Positions 1 to 6,964 of a stretch of DNA of 9,762 nt are shown here, one piece after another. Within the stretch, counting starts at the first letter, position 1, and every line of letters starts with the position of its first letter. Origin of the DNA: Candidatus Tectimicrobiota bacterium. GTDB lineage: Bacteria; UBA8248. Below the pieces are notes generated by a model. It was not told where the DNA came from. It did not search any database and saw nothing but the letters and a program-made list of their open reading frames with translations. Location of the stretch: NCBI GenBank assembly GCA_016184445.1, contig JACPCT010000087.1:1-9762 (forward strand), in the 5' to 3' direction. The position numbers were made by a program, and so were the translations under genes.

Positions 1-459
1 GAACGTCACCTTTGGATTATCAATCCAGATACCCTGCCACTCATCCGGAGACGCTACGCCAAAGAAATTCAACAATTCCCTAATCTGCTTAACCTTATCT
101 TGGCTACTCTTAACCCATTTAAATTTGCTCATCTCCCCAATGGGAAATTGCTTTAGCCACTGAGAGTATTTTTTGAGGCGTCTCTGTTCCTCGAGTCGTG
201 CAACCATTTCCTGGTATTGCTGTTCTCGCGCACTCCAAAAACTTGCCGGAACACCCAGAACTCTCTCTAATTTGAGCGCTGTGTCTTGGGTGAGAGACGC
301 CTTCCCTTTGACAATCAAATTAACAGTCTTTCTCGCAAGACCTGTTCGCTCCGCCAATTCAGCTTGGGACATTCCAACGGCTTCTAAAGTATCTTCAAGC
401 GTTTCGCCTGGCGGTGAAACATAATTTGGAATGAACTGATTCTGTAGCGGTTTAACCAT
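1..459 (-). CDS. HigA-like XRE antitoxin, 3' end beyond left edge
   Basis: An open frame of 153 codons reads from ATG (457-459) to the left edge with no stop. Residues about 20-72 form an XRE/HigA-type helix-turn-helix: MSQAELAERTG, then KTVNLIVKGKASLTQDTALKLERVLG, then the FW pair typical of HigA antitoxins. Residues about 80-153 are charged and helical, ending in a segment (SPDEWQGIWIDNPKVTF) like the linker that precedes an ImmA/IrrE metallopeptidase domain in long HigA-type antitoxins. If that domain is present, its HExxH motif lies outside the window. The gene follows the toxin and overlaps its last 8 bases; it has its own GGAGG site. Expected roles are to neutralise the toxin and, by binding operators at 808-828 and perhaps 843-860, to repress the pair. 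The HTH assignment is firm; the peptidase extension is inference. Confidence 0.85.
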   Translation of the reverse strand, partial: MVKPLQNQFIPNYVSPPGETLEDTLEAVGMSQAELAERTGLARKTVNLIVKGKASLTQDTALKLERVLGVPASFWSAREQQYQEMVARLEEQRRLKKYSQWLKQFPIGEMSKFKWVKSSQDKVKQIRELLNFFGVASPDEWQGIWIDNPKVTF

Positions 460-790
460 GATAATCCTCCACTCCGAGGATTTCGACGGCGGTGACCTTC
501 GTCCAATCAAGGCCGCCATCTGGCTTGACGGGAACTGGCTTGTCGGCAGGCCTAATGATGAGGCGGTAAGCGCCATCAAGACTTAAAGCGAGTTGCCCCT
601 TACGATTCCCTTTCAACTCATGACACCGCGCCTGAGGCAACTTGGCTAGGTCCGCAAGGACTGAGGCGGCGCTGATTTCAAACAGGCGCTTTCCAATGAG
701 ATTCGCTCGTCTTGAGCCGTGTCGCTTGGTGAGTAACTTAAAATCATTACACTCCCTTTCGAGGCTCCCACTCTTGAACACTATATCCAT
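452..790 (-). CDS. HigB/RelE-family toxin of a type II toxin-antitoxin module
   Basis: This 112-residue protein has the RelE/HigB mRNA-interferase layout: an N-terminal strand (MDIVFKSGSLERECND), a basic helical hairpin (LTKRHGSRRANLIGKRLFEI), then CHELKGNRKGQLALSLDGAYRLII, the conserved 'H-x-L-x-G-x-R' and 'YRL' core, and a C-terminal VEDYHG matching the 'xDYH' end of plasmid-type HigB killers. Family members cut mRNA at the ribosome. The ATG at 788-790 was preferred over the adjacent TTG at 791-793 because GGAGG lies 6 bases upstream of the ATG. The toxin precedes the antitoxin, as in higBA and unlike relBE. The stop codon overlaps the antitoxin start (ATGGTTAA), so the two are translationally coupled. 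Base composition is well below that of the genes to the right, which suggests transfer. Activity is inferred from family only. Confidence 0.88.
   Translation of the reverse strand: MDIVFKSGSLERECNDFKLLTKRHGSRRANLIGKRLFEISAASVLADLAKLPQARCHELKGNRKGQLALSLDGAYRLIIRPADKPVPVKPDGGLDWTKVTAVEILGVEDYHG
466..470 (-). promoter_or_regulatory. Ribosome binding site of the antitoxin gene
   Basis: GGAGG on the minus strand, 6 bases before the antitoxin ATG and inside the toxin coding region. It fixes the antitoxin start and gives it initiation of its own besides coupling to the toxin stop codon. Confidence 0.75.
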
Positions 791-796
791 CAAGAG

Positions 797-801
797 CCTC
801 C
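797..801 (-). promoter_or_regulatory. Ribosome binding site of the toxin gene
   Basis: GGAGG on the minus strand with a 6-base spacer to the ATG at 788-790. The spacing favours this ATG over the in-frame TTG one codon upstream. It is the same motif and spacing as at the antitoxin gene. Confidence 0.75.
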
Positions 802-807
802 ATAAAA

Positions 808-828
808 TGTTAACCTAGATGGTAAACA
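808..828. promoter_or_regulatory. Inverted-repeat operator candidate over the -10 of the toxin-antitoxin promoter
   Basis: Plus strand reads TGTTAACC, five bases TAGAT, then GGTAAACA. The arms are 8 bases with 7 complementary pairs. The repeat covers the proposed -10 hexamer (819-824), where autorepression by a HigA-type antitoxin usually acts. The repeat is seen directly; the binding protein is inferred. Confidence 0.6.
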
Positions 829-847
829 ATACGAGAAATCTTGTCAA
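819..847 (-). promoter_or_regulatory. Sigma70-type promoter of the toxin-antitoxin operon
   Basis: On the minus strand the -35 is TTGACA (842-847, full consensus) and the -10 is TACCAT (819-824, four of six consensus), separated by 17 bases. Transcription would begin near 812, leaving a leader of about 20 bases with GGAGG before the toxin ATG. It is the strongest promoter match in the window. Confidence 0.7.
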
Positions 848-860
848 GGGGACCCTTGAC
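843..860. repeat. Perfect 8-bp inverted repeat over the -35 of the toxin-antitoxin promoter
   Basis: GTCAAGGG, two bases GA, CCCTTGAC. One arm overlaps the -35 hexamer. The arms differ from those of the 808-828 repeat, so this is either a second operator class or a site for another regulator. It lacks a following T-run on either strand, so it does not read as an intrinsic terminator. Confidence 0.5.
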
Positions 861-891
861 TAAAAAATCAGGGACATCACCTTAAAAAACT

Positions 892-1905
892 TCACCCCCT
901 CCCCTCCAGCCCGAAGGCTTGGGCTAGGAGCTCGTAGGATTTCAGCCTCGCCTCGAAGCTGTGGCAGACGGTGACGACGACGAGCTCCTCCACCTGGTAG
1001 GCCTCCGCCAGCTTGAGCATCTCCTCCTTGCACTGGCCGGGGTCCCCGGCCGTGGTGCGGCCCCACACGTCCTCGGCGAAGGCGCGCTCGGCGTCGCTCC
1101 AGGGGTGGGCCCGGGCCTCCTCGGGGGAGGGGACGCCCTTCCGCTCCCCCCGGCGGTTGCGCAGCATCCAGAGGGGGCGGCTCGAGGCGTGGTGGAGGGC
1201 CTCTTCTTCCGTCTCCGCGCACAGGACGAAGGCGCCGATGCTCCCCAGCGGAGCGGCCAAGCCCTTCGAGGGGCGGAAGCTCTCCCGGTACATCCGCATC
1301 ACCTGGGGCCCGCCGTACTGGTTGATGAAGTGGGCGAAGGAGAAGGGCTGGCCGAAGTGGGCCGCCATCATCGCGCTCTCGCCGCTCGACCCGAGCATCC
1401 ACACCTCGGGCGCGGTGGGGCCGCCGGGCATGGCGCGGAGCCGGGCGAAGGGGTGGCCCGCGGGGAGGCTGTCCGTGAGGTAGCCGAGGAGGTCCGCCAC
1501 CTTGTGGGGGTAGTCCTCGTAGCCGAAGCCGCTCTGGTCAGGTGCCAGGGCCGCCGCCGTCAGGCGGTCGCTGCCGGGGGCGCGGCCGATGCCCAGGTCG
1601 ATCCGCCCTGGGTAGAGGGCCTCGAGCACCCGGAAGTTCTCCGCCACCTTGTAGGCGCTGTAGTGGCTGAGCATCACCCCGCCCGAGCCCACCCGCATGG
1701 CGCGCGTCCGGGCGGCGATCTGGCCGGCGAGGATCTCCGGGGAGGTCCCGGCGAGCCCGCCGCTGTTGTGGTGCTCGGCCACCCAGTAGCGGTGGTAGCC
1801 CAGCCGCTCGGCGGCCCCGGCGAGGAGGAGGGTCTCCTGGAGGGCCTGGGCGGCCGTGCCGCCGCTCCGGATGGGGGACTGGTCCAGCACGCTCAGCCGC
1901 GGCAT
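892..1905 (-). CDS. Luciferase-like (LLM class) flavin-dependent oxidoreductase
   Basis: The 337-residue protein is full length for the bacterial-luciferase-like 'group 1' family (YhbW/MsnO8-type). It begins LSVLDQSPIRSGGTAAQAL, followed by GYHRYWVAEHHN (about 36-47), SPEILAGQIAARTRAMRVGSGGVMLSHY (about 55-82) and GRIDLGIGRAPGSD (about 100-113), the signature segments of this TIM-barrel fold. Members use reduced FMN supplied by a separate reductase and oxygen to oxidise small organic substrates; the substrate here cannot be told. The ATG at 1903-1905 starts at the conserved N-terminus. It lies 7 bases after the stop of the BON lipoprotein gene, so the two are probably cotranscribed; only a weak GGTGAG precedes it, so translation may depend on coupling. 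No convincing terminator follows. The AT-rich toxin-antitoxin region begins right after its stop. Confidence 0.9.
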   Translation of the reverse strand: MPRLSVLDQSPIRSGGTAAQALQETLLLAGAAERLGYHRYWVAEHHNSGGLAGTSPEILAGQIAARTRAMRVGSGGVMLSHYSAYKVAENFRVLEALYPGRIDLGIGRAPGSDRLTAAALAPDQSGFGYEDYPHKVADLLGYLTDSLPAGHPFARLRAMPGGPTAPEVWMLGSSGESAMMAAHFGQPFSFAHFINQYGGPQVMRMYRESFRPSKGLAAPLGSIGAFVLCAETEEEALHHASSRPLWMLRNRRGERKGVPSPEEARAHPWSDAERAFAEDVWGRTTAGDPGQCKEEMLKLAEAYQVEELVVVTVCHSFEARLKSYELLAQAFGLEGRG

Positions 1906-1912
1906 CGGGCGC

Positions 1913-2509
1913 TCACCGGGCCGCGGAGGGGACCGGCGCCCCAGGAGGCCTGACCTCGATGAAGTCGTGCACGCCGCGGACCCCCTGGATGCGCCGCAGG
2001 ATGCGGAGCACCGCGTCCCGCTCCTTCGCGCTCCCCGCCCGGCCGATGATGTAGACCTGGCTTCCGAATGCCTGCCAGCGGTAGTTCACCGACGTCACCC
2101 CGTCCTCCCCCAGAAGCAGCACCTTGGCCTGGGCCTCGATCCACACGTCGCCCGCCAGGCTTCCCTGCGCCCCGCCCTCCCCCGCGACCTGAATGCGGTT
2201 GTAGACGGCGCGGACGCCCTCACCCTGGCGGGCGAGGTGCTCCACCTCGGCCGCTAGGACCAGGTCGGTCACCTTCCCCGTGAGGAGGACGCGGCCCTCC
2301 CATACGTCCGTGCGGATCTCCAGGGGAAGGGTGGGGTCCTTCTCCATCATGCGGTTCAGGATGCCGGTGTGAATGGCCACGTCCCGCACCTGATCCAGTG
2401 TGGAGCGCGCCTCCCAGGCTTTCTGGGCCACCTCCGCCACCAGGGTGACGCAGCCGGAGAGCATCCCTCCCAGCAGCGTCAGGGCGGCAGCCCCCGCCAT
2501 GCGCCCCAT
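1913..2509 (-). CDS. BON-domain lipoprotein (two BON domains)
   Basis: The frame is open far upstream, but the ATG at 2507-2509 is the start: a GGAGGAGG precedes it by 4-5 bases and a lipoprotein signal follows at once. Residues 1-20 have a hydrophobic core and the lipobox LSGC, with Cys20 as the lipidation site. The mature 178-residue part has two BON modules: about 40-110 (with GRVLLTGKV at 72-80 and AVYNRIQV) and about 120-187 (with SQVYIIGRAGSAKERDAVL and GVHDFIEV). BON domains occur in OsmY- and DolP-like periplasmic or outer-membrane lipoproteins that support envelope integrity under stress. The total of 198 residues fits a DolP/YraP-like protein. It heads a two-gene unit with the flavin oxidoreductase. 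Outer-membrane location is inferred from the missing Asp at +2 (Val21). Confidence 0.85.
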   Translation of the reverse strand: MGRMAGAAALTLLGGMLSGCVTLVAEVAQKAWEARSTLDQVRDVAIHTGILNRMMEKDPTLPLEIRTDVWEGRVLLTGKVTDLVLAAEVEHLARQGEGVRAVYNRIQVAGEGGAQGSLAGDVWIEAQAKVLLLGEDGVTSVNYRWQAFGSQVYIIGRAGSAKERDAVLRILRRIQGVRGVHDFIEVRPPGAPVPSAAR

Positions 2510-2725
2510 GAGGCCTCCTCCCCGAGGGGAAACCCCGGGGATTGTGTGACCTCGCACCCGATCCCGCAACCCTCCGGCACTGCCCGCCCCCTCCCGCGCC
2601 TCAACCCCGGCAGGCGTTGCGTCCGCCCGAAAGCGGGGCCAAGATGGAGGGCGGGGCGAGGAAGCGGCCCCTCCCCATGCCCCCGTCAGCTTATGCTCCG
2701 CGGTCATTGAAGAAAGGATGACACC
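2510..2725. other. Divergent intergenic region between the BON lipoprotein gene and the amidase operon
   Basis: These 216 bases separate two divergent units and must hold both promoters. On the minus strand TTGCGG (2564-2569) and CACAAT (2541-2546) are 17 bases apart, a weak candidate for the BON gene. On the plus strand TATGCT (2692-2697) resembles a -10 but has no good -35. A GGGG-AAA-CCCC hairpin (2526-2536) lies in the presumed BON leader. No reliable gene was seen here. Confidence 0.4.
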
Positions 2726-2926
2726 ATGCCCATCCCCGACGAGGAGATGGCGCGGCTGTGCCGCCCGGTCTTCGGGGAGGCCCTGGATCCCAAGACCCGC
2801 GCCTCGATCGCCGCCCAGCTGGAGGGCGTCGCCGCCACGAACCGTGTCCTGCTTCCCCGGCTCACCCTCCAAGCCGAGCCCGAAGGGCACGCCGCGCTCC
2901 TCCGGAGGGTCCGCCGTGACGGATGA
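2726..2926 (+). CDS. Small protein, possible GatC/AtzG-like partner of the downstream amidase
   Basis: A 66-residue reading frame starts at an ATG preceded by AAAGGA at 7 bases, and overlaps the following amidase gene by 11 bases. The protein is helical, with a residue pattern (DEEMARLCRPVFGEALDPKTR, then AAQLEGVAATNRVLLP) like small amidase-associated subunits such as AtzG (DUF4089) or GatC, which wrap around an amidase-signature enzyme. Length (about 66-70 in AtzG) and position immediately upstream of an amidase both fit. No catalytic motif is expected or seen. The frame is real by its ribosome site, overlap and composition; the family call is inference from size, context and loose similarity. 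It could instead be an unrelated small protein. Confidence 0.6.
   Translation: MPIPDEEMARLCRPVFGEALDPKTRASIAAQLEGVAATNRVLLPRLTLQAEPEGHAALLRRVRRDG
2904..2909 (+). promoter_or_regulatory. Ribosome binding site that fixes the amidase GTG start
   Basis: GGAGGG lies 6 bases before the GTG at 2916, inside the upstream small gene. The amidase frame stays open back to an ATG at 2718, but this site and the similarity start point to GTG 2916. Confidence 0.7.
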
Positions 2927-4334
2927 CCTCACCCGCCTCCCCGGGGCCGAGATCGCGCGGAAGGTCCGCAAGGGGGAGCTCTCCGCCGCCGCCGCCGCCG
3001 AGGCCTTTCTCGGCCGGGCCGAGCGGCTCGGGCCCAAGCTCAACACCTGGATCAGGCTCGACCGGGAGGGGGCGCTGCGGGCCGCCCGGGCCGTGGACGA
3101 GGCCGTGGCCGCCAGGAAAGATCCCGGCCCCCTGGCGGGCGTGCCGGTGGGGGTCAAGGACCTGGTGGACATGGCCGGGCTGCCCACCACGGCCGGGAGC
3201 AAGATCGACCGCGACCGCATCGCCCGCGAGGACGCCCCCATCGTGCGCCGGCTGCGCGCGGCGGGCGCCGTCATCCTGGGGAAGCTCAACCTCCACGAGT
3301 ACGCCTACGGCCCCACCGGCCACAACATCCACTACGGGGACATGAAGAACCCCTGGAACCCCGCCCGCGTCACGGGAGGCTCGAGCGGCGGCTCGGGCAA
3401 CGCCGTGGCGACGGGGCAGGCGGCCTTCGCCATCGGATCGGACACGGGGGGCTCCATCCGCATCCCGGCCTCCCTGTGCGGCGTGGTCGGCCACAAGCCC
3501 ACCTTCGGCCTGGTGAGCAAGGCGGGGTGCGTCCCCCTCTCCTGGTCCCTCGACACCATGGGCCCCCTCGCCCTCACGGCGGAGGACTGCGCCCTGGCCA
3601 TGTCCGTCCTCGCCGGCCACGACCCGGAGGACCCCTCCTCCGTCAGCGGGGAGCCCCCCCGCTTCATGGACGGCCTCGGCGCCCCCCTCCGGGGGCTCCG
3701 GGTGGGGCACGCCCGCCGCTACTACGCGGACCGCTCGGAGCCCGAGGTGGCGGAGGCGGTGGAGCGGGTGGCGAAGGCCCTCGCCGAGGCGGGCGCCCGG
3801 GTGGAGGAAGTGGAGATCCCGGACCAGGAGCTGGCCACCGGCGCGAACACGGCCCTCATGATTTCCGAGGCGGCCGCCTTCCACGAGAAGAACGTGCGGG
3901 AGCGCCCCGGCGACTTCGATCCGCGCGTACTCGACCGGATTCGGCCGGGCCTCTTCGTCACGGCCACGGAATATTTGCAGGCCCGGCGGTTCCGTGGGGA
4001 GTGGGCCGCCCGGGTGGCGCGCGAGGTGTTCGGGCGGGTGGACGCGCTGCTCTCCGCCGCCACCCCCATCACCGCCCCCCCCATCGCGGAGGACACGGCG
4101 CCCCTCCGGGGGAGGAAGCTGGCCGTGCGCGGCCTGCTCGTCTCCCTGACCCGCCTGTGGAACTTCTTCGGCGGTCCCTCGGTCGCGTTCCCCGTTGGCT
4201 CCAGCCAGGAGGGCCTCCCCATCGGAGCGCAGCTCATGGGCGCCCCGTTCAGCGACGCGCGCCTGCTCGCCGCGGTCCATCAGCTGGAACGGATGGGCGC
4301 CGTGGCGCCGCGGCGGGCGCCCTTCGAGGAGTGA
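2916..4334 (+). CDS. Amidase-signature hydrolase (GatA/AtzE-like)
   Basis: The 472-residue protein belongs to the amidase-signature family. The Ser-cisSer-Lys triad is visible: Lys81 in GVPVGVKDLVD, Ser156 in GGSSGGSGNAVATG and Ser180 in GSDTGGSIRIPAS. The spacings of 75 and 24 residues equal those of GatA. The family hydrolyses amide bonds to a carboxylate and ammonia or an amine. GatA of the Glu-tRNA amidotransferase is a relative, but no gatB is present, so a free-standing amidase acting on a small amide is more likely. The GTG start has a strong ribosome site and overlaps the upstream small gene by 11 bases, while the CoA-transferase begins 4 bases after its stop. This suggests that the acid product could be passed on to CoA activation. 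Substrate is unknown. Confidence 0.9.
   Translation: MTDDLTRLPGAEIARKVRKGELSAAAAAEAFLGRAERLGPKLNTWIRLDREGALRAARAVDEAVAARKDPGPLAGVPVGVKDLVDMAGLPTTAGSKIDRDRIAREDAPIVRRLRAAGAVILGKLNLHEYAYGPTGHNIHYGDMKNPWNPARVTGGSSGGSGNAVATGQAAFAIGSDTGGSIRIPASLCGVVGHKPTFGLVSKAGCVPLSWSLDTMGPLALTAEDCALAMSVLAGHDPEDPSSVSGEPPRFMDGLGAPLRGLRVGHARRYYADRSEPEVAEAVERVAKALAEAGARVEEVEIPDQELATGANTALMISEAAAFHEKNVRERPGDFDPRVLDRIRPGLFVTATEYLQARRFRGEWAARVAREVFGRVDALLSAATPITAPPIAEDTAPLRGRKLAVRGLLVSLTRLWNFFGGPSVAFPVGSSQEGLPIGAQLMGAPFSDARLLAAVHQLERMGAVAPRRAPFEE
4326..4331 (+). promoter_or_regulatory. Ribosome binding site of the CoA-transferase gene
   Basis: GAGGAG at the very 3' end of the amidase gene, 7 bases before the ATG at 4339. 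It sets the start of the CoA-transferase against upstream in-frame ATGs such as 4195. Confidence 0.65.
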
Positions 4335-4338
4335 AGCC

Positions 4339-5634
4339 ATGCCTTGGCGATCGGAGTACAAGCGGAAGCTGACGACCCCGACGGACGCCGTCTCGGTGAT
4401 CAAGAGCGGGGACCGCATCTATCTCTCCGGGAACGCCGCGACGCCCATCTCGCTTCTCCAGGCCCTCGCCGACCGAAAGAGCGAGCTCGCCGACGTCAAG
4501 GTGCACCACGTCCTCTTCGTCGGCCGTGATCCGCTTTCTCTGCGGGGGATGGAGAAGCATTTTCGCCACGTATCCCTCTTCGTCGGGCCGGCCGACCGCG
4601 AGGCCGTCAATGAGGGGCGGGCCGTCTACACGCCCATCTTCCTCTCCGAGATCCCCCGCCTCTACCGGGAAGGCATCCTGCCCCTCGACGCGGCCATCCT
4701 CTCGGTCTCCCCGCCGGACATCCACGGCTTCTGCTCCCTCGGCGTGGAGGTGATCGCCAACAAGGCGGCGGCGGAAGCGGCCCGCACCCTGATACTCGAA
4801 GTGAACGACCAGATGCCCCGCACCCACGGGGACACCTTCATCCACGTCTCCCAGGCCCACAAGGTCGTGGAGGTCTCGGACCCCCTGCCCGAGCTGGAGG
4901 ACGAGCCCGTCGGGGAGGAGGACCTGCGGATCGGGCGCCACATCGCGGAGCTGGTGGAGGACGGCTCCACCCTCCAGATGGGCATCGGCAAGATCCCCAA
5001 CGCCGTGTGGATGGCGCTCGAGGGCAAGCGCGACCTGGGGGTCCACTCCGAGATGATCTCGGACGGCATGATGAACGCCATCGAGAAGAACATCGTGACC
5101 GGGGCGCGGAAGACCCTCCACCCCCGGAAGGTGATCGGCACGTTCATCCTCGGCTCGCGGGCGCTCTACGAGTACGCGAACGACAACCCCTTCTTCGAGC
5201 TGCACCCGGCCGACTACACGAACGACCCCTTCGTCATCGCGCGCAACGACAAGATGGTCGCCGTCAACTCCGCCCTCCAGGTGGACCTAACGGGCCAGGT
5301 GTGCTCCGACTCGATCGGGACGCGGATCTACTCGGGCTTCGGCGGGCAGCTGGACTTCGTCCGGGGCACGGCGCGCTCGAAGGGCGGGAAGCCCATCATC
5401 GCGGTCCCCGCGACGGCCGCGGGGGGCAAGGTGTCCCGCATCGTGCCTCTGCTCAACCCCGGGGCGGGCGTGGTCACCACCCGGGCGGACGTCCATTACG
5501 TGGTGACCGAGTACGGCGTCGCCCGGCTCTTCGGGGCGAGCCTCCAGCGGCGGGCGGAGATGCTGATCCAGCTCGCCCACCCGAACTTCCGCGGGGAGCT
5601 CGAGCGCGCGGCGAAGGAGCGCTTCAAGATCTGA
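4339..5634 (+). CDS. Acetyl-CoA hydrolase/transferase family, 4-hydroxybutyrate CoA-transferase-like
   Basis: The 431-residue protein fits the family I CoA-transferases of the AbfT/Cat1/acetyl-CoA hydrolase type in length and order. Key parts are the N-terminal VSVIKSGDRIYLSGNAATP, the CoA-binding GIGKIPNAV (215-223), and the catalytic glutamate Glu238 in GVHSEMISDGMM; in characterised 4-hydroxybutyrate CoA-transferases this glutamate also sits at 238 and forms the glutamyl-CoA thioester. GFGGQLDF follows at 333-340. The enzyme moves CoA from a donor such as acetyl-CoA to a carboxylic acid in the cytoplasm. It is the last gene of the amidase operon, 4 bases after the previous stop. The acid it accepts cannot be read from sequence; 4-hydroxybutyrate, butyrate and succinate are family options. 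The upstream extension of the open frame to 4195 belongs to the amidase region. Confidence 0.9.
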   Translation: MPWRSEYKRKLTTPTDAVSVIKSGDRIYLSGNAATPISLLQALADRKSELADVKVHHVLFVGRDPLSLRGMEKHFRHVSLFVGPADREAVNEGRAVYTPIFLSEIPRLYREGILPLDAAILSVSPPDIHGFCSLGVEVIANKAAAEAARTLILEVNDQMPRTHGDTFIHVSQAHKVVEVSDPLPELEDEPVGEEDLRIGRHIAELVEDGSTLQMGIGKIPNAVWMALEGKRDLGVHSEMISDGMMNAIEKNIVTGARKTLHPRKVIGTFILGSRALYEYANDNPFFELHPADYTNDPFVIARNDKMVAVNSALQVDLTGQVCSDSIGTRIYSGFGGQLDFVRGTARSKGGKPIIAVPATAAGGKVSRIVPLLNPGAGVVTTRADVHYVVTEYGVARLFGASLQRRAEMLIQLAHPNFRGELERAAKERFKI

Positions 5635-5638
5635 AGCC

Positions 5639-5669
5639 CGGCCGGCGGGAGGGAAGGCTATTCCGGCCG
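5639..5669. other. GC-rich inverted repeat at the convergent junction
   Basis: CGGCCGG (5639-5645) pairs with CCGGCCG (5663-5669) across a 17-base loop, between the stop codons of the CoA-transferase and glyA. There is no T-run on either strand, so an intrinsic terminator is not supported; it may still slow polymerase from both sides. The gap between the two stop codons is only 23 bases. Confidence 0.25.
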
Positions 5670-6914
5670 CGCCCCCCGGGGGCCCATCGGGAAGCGCGCG
5701 CACAGCTCGCGCACATCCCCGCGGACCGAGGCGAGTTTCCCCTCGTTCTCCACGTCGACGAGGACGTCGGCAATCCAGTTGCCGATCACTTCCATCTCGG
5801 CCTCCCCCATCCTGCGGGAGGTCAGGGCGGGCGTCCCCACGCGGAGGCCGCTGGTGAGCATGGGCTTGCGGGGGTCGTAGGGGATAGCGTTCTTGTTCAC
5901 GGTGATCCCGGCCTTGCCGAGGGCCCCCTCGGCCTTCTTGCCGCTGAAGCCCGCTTCGCGCAGGTCGATGAGCATCAGGTGGTTGTCCGTCCCCCCCGAG
6001 ACCAGCCGCACTCCCCGCTTCATGAGCGCGGCCGCCATCGCCTTGGCGTTCTTCACGATCTGGGCGGCGTAGCGGCCGAAGTCCTCCGTCATCGCCTCCT
6101 GAAGGGCCACGGCCTTGGCCGCGATCACGTGCATGAGGGGGCCGCCCTGGAGGCCGGGGAAGATGGCCTTGTCCATCCGCTCGGCGAAGTCCGCGTCGCA
6201 GAGCACCATCCCGCCCCTCGGCCCCCGCAGCGTCTTGTGGGTGGTGGTCGTCACGATCTGGCAGTGGCCGGCGGGGCTGGGGTGGACGCCGGCGGCGACG
6301 AGGCCCGCCACGTGGGCGATGTCGGCCATCACCACGGCCCCCACCTCGTCGGCGGCGGCCCGGAAGCGGGCGTAGTCGATGAAGCGGGGGTAGGCGCTCG
6401 CCCCGACGATGATGATCTTAGGCCGGTGCTCCTTCGCCTGGCGCTCCACCTCGTCGAAGTCGATGACCTGGTTCTCGGGGTCCACGCCGTAGGCCACCAC
6501 CTTGAACCACCGGCCCGAGAAGGTGACGGGGTGGCCGTGGGTGAGGTGGCCGCCGTGGGAGAGGTTCATGCCGAGGATGGTGTCGCCCGGCTCGAGCAGG
6601 CCGTAGTAGACGGCGGCGTTCGCCTGGGCGCCGCTGTGGGGCTGGACGCAGGCGTGGTCCATCCGGAAGAGCTTCCTCGCCCGCTCGATGGCGAGGGACT
6701 CGGCCACGTCCACGAACTCGCAGCCGCCGTAGTAGCGCTTCCCGGGCAGGCCCTCGGCGTACTTGTTGGTCATCACGCCCCCGGCCGCCTCCATGACCGC
6801 CGCGCTCACGTAGTTCTCCGAGGCGATGAGCTCGAGCTCGTCCGCCTGGCGGCGTTTCTCGTTCTCCATCGCGGCGAACACCTGGGGATCGGCCTGAGCG
6901 AGTGAGGGCACCAT
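5658..6914 (-). CDS. glyA: Serine hydroxymethyltransferase
   Basis: At 418 residues this matches the usual GlyA length. It catalyses serine plus tetrahydrofolate to glycine plus methylene-tetrahydrofolate, feeding one-carbon metabolism in the cytoplasm. The PLP-binding lysine is Lys227 in [15 protein letters not shown]. Other family landmarks are [12 protein letters not shown] (29-40), [16 protein letters not shown] (49-64), [13 protein letters not shown] (91-103), [10 protein letters not shown] (118-127), [13 protein letters not shown] (197-209) and [16 protein letters not shown] near the C-terminus. The start at 6912-6914 is chosen because GGAGG lies 9 bases upstream and the length fits; the in-frame ATG at 6933-6935 has no ribosome site, and longer extensions are not plausible. 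The gene faces the CoA-transferase and is divergent from the trehalose operon. It is likely monocistronic and constitutive. Confidence 0.97.
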   Translation of the reverse strand: MVPSLAQADPQVFAAMENEKRRQADELELIASENYVSAAVMEAAGGVMTNKYAEGLPGKRYYGGCEFVDVAESLAIERARKLFRMDHACVQPHSGAQANAAVYYGLLEPGDTILGMNLSHGGHLTHGHPVTFSGRWFKVVAYGVDPENQVIDFDEVERQAKEHRPKIIIVGASAYPRFIDYARFRAAADEVGAVVMADIAHVAGLVAAGVHPSPAGHCQIVTTTTHKTLRGPRGGMVLCDADFAERMDKAIFPGLQGGPLMHVIAAKAVALQEAMTEDFGRYAAQIVKNAKAMAAALMKRGVRLVSGGTDNHLMLIDLREAGFSGKKAEGALGKAGITVNKNAIPYDPRKPMLTSGLRVGTPALTSRRMGEAEMEVIGNWIADVLVDVENEGKLASVRGDVRELCARFPMGPRGARPE

Positions 6915-6923
6915 CGCTTGGGA

Positions 6924-6928
6924 CCTCC
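6924..6928 (-). promoter_or_regulatory. Ribosome binding site of glyA
   Basis: GGAGG on the minus strand, 9 bases before the ATG at 6912-6914. It separates this start from the in-frame ATG 7 codons upstream, which has no such site. Confidence 0.6.
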
Positions 6929-6964
6929 GGGACATCGGACTGAAGCGGGACCGGGAGAGGGAGC

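Noticed and set aside
173..424. Small plus-strand frame within the antitoxin region
   Set aside because: It is antisense to the clear XRE antitoxin, and its Ser/Arg-rich product matches nothing recognisable.
843..860. Inverted repeat read as an intrinsic terminator for the flavin oxidoreductase gene
   Set aside because: No T-run follows the stem on either strand, the loop would be only 2-4 bases, and one arm is the -35 of the toxin promoter.
2718..2915. N-terminal extension of the amidase from the ATG at 2718
   Set aside because: The extension is Pro/Arg/Ser-rich like a shadow frame and overlaps the small upstream gene. A strong ribosome site supports GTG 2916.
2726..4334. GatC/GatA of the Glu-tRNA(Gln) amidotransferase
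   Set aside because: No gatB is nearby and the next gene is a CoA-transferase, so a metabolic amidase fits better.
2862..4418. Long open frame on the minus strand opposite the amidase
   Set aside because: Its translation is rich in Gly, Arg, His and Pro without family motifs, and the opposite strand encodes an intact amidase triad. It is a GC-rich shadow.
5007..6905. 632-codon open frame on the plus strand over the CoA-transferase end and glyA
   Set aside because: It spans two real genes in other frames, has low-complexity His/Gly/Arg composition, and no homology is recognisable.
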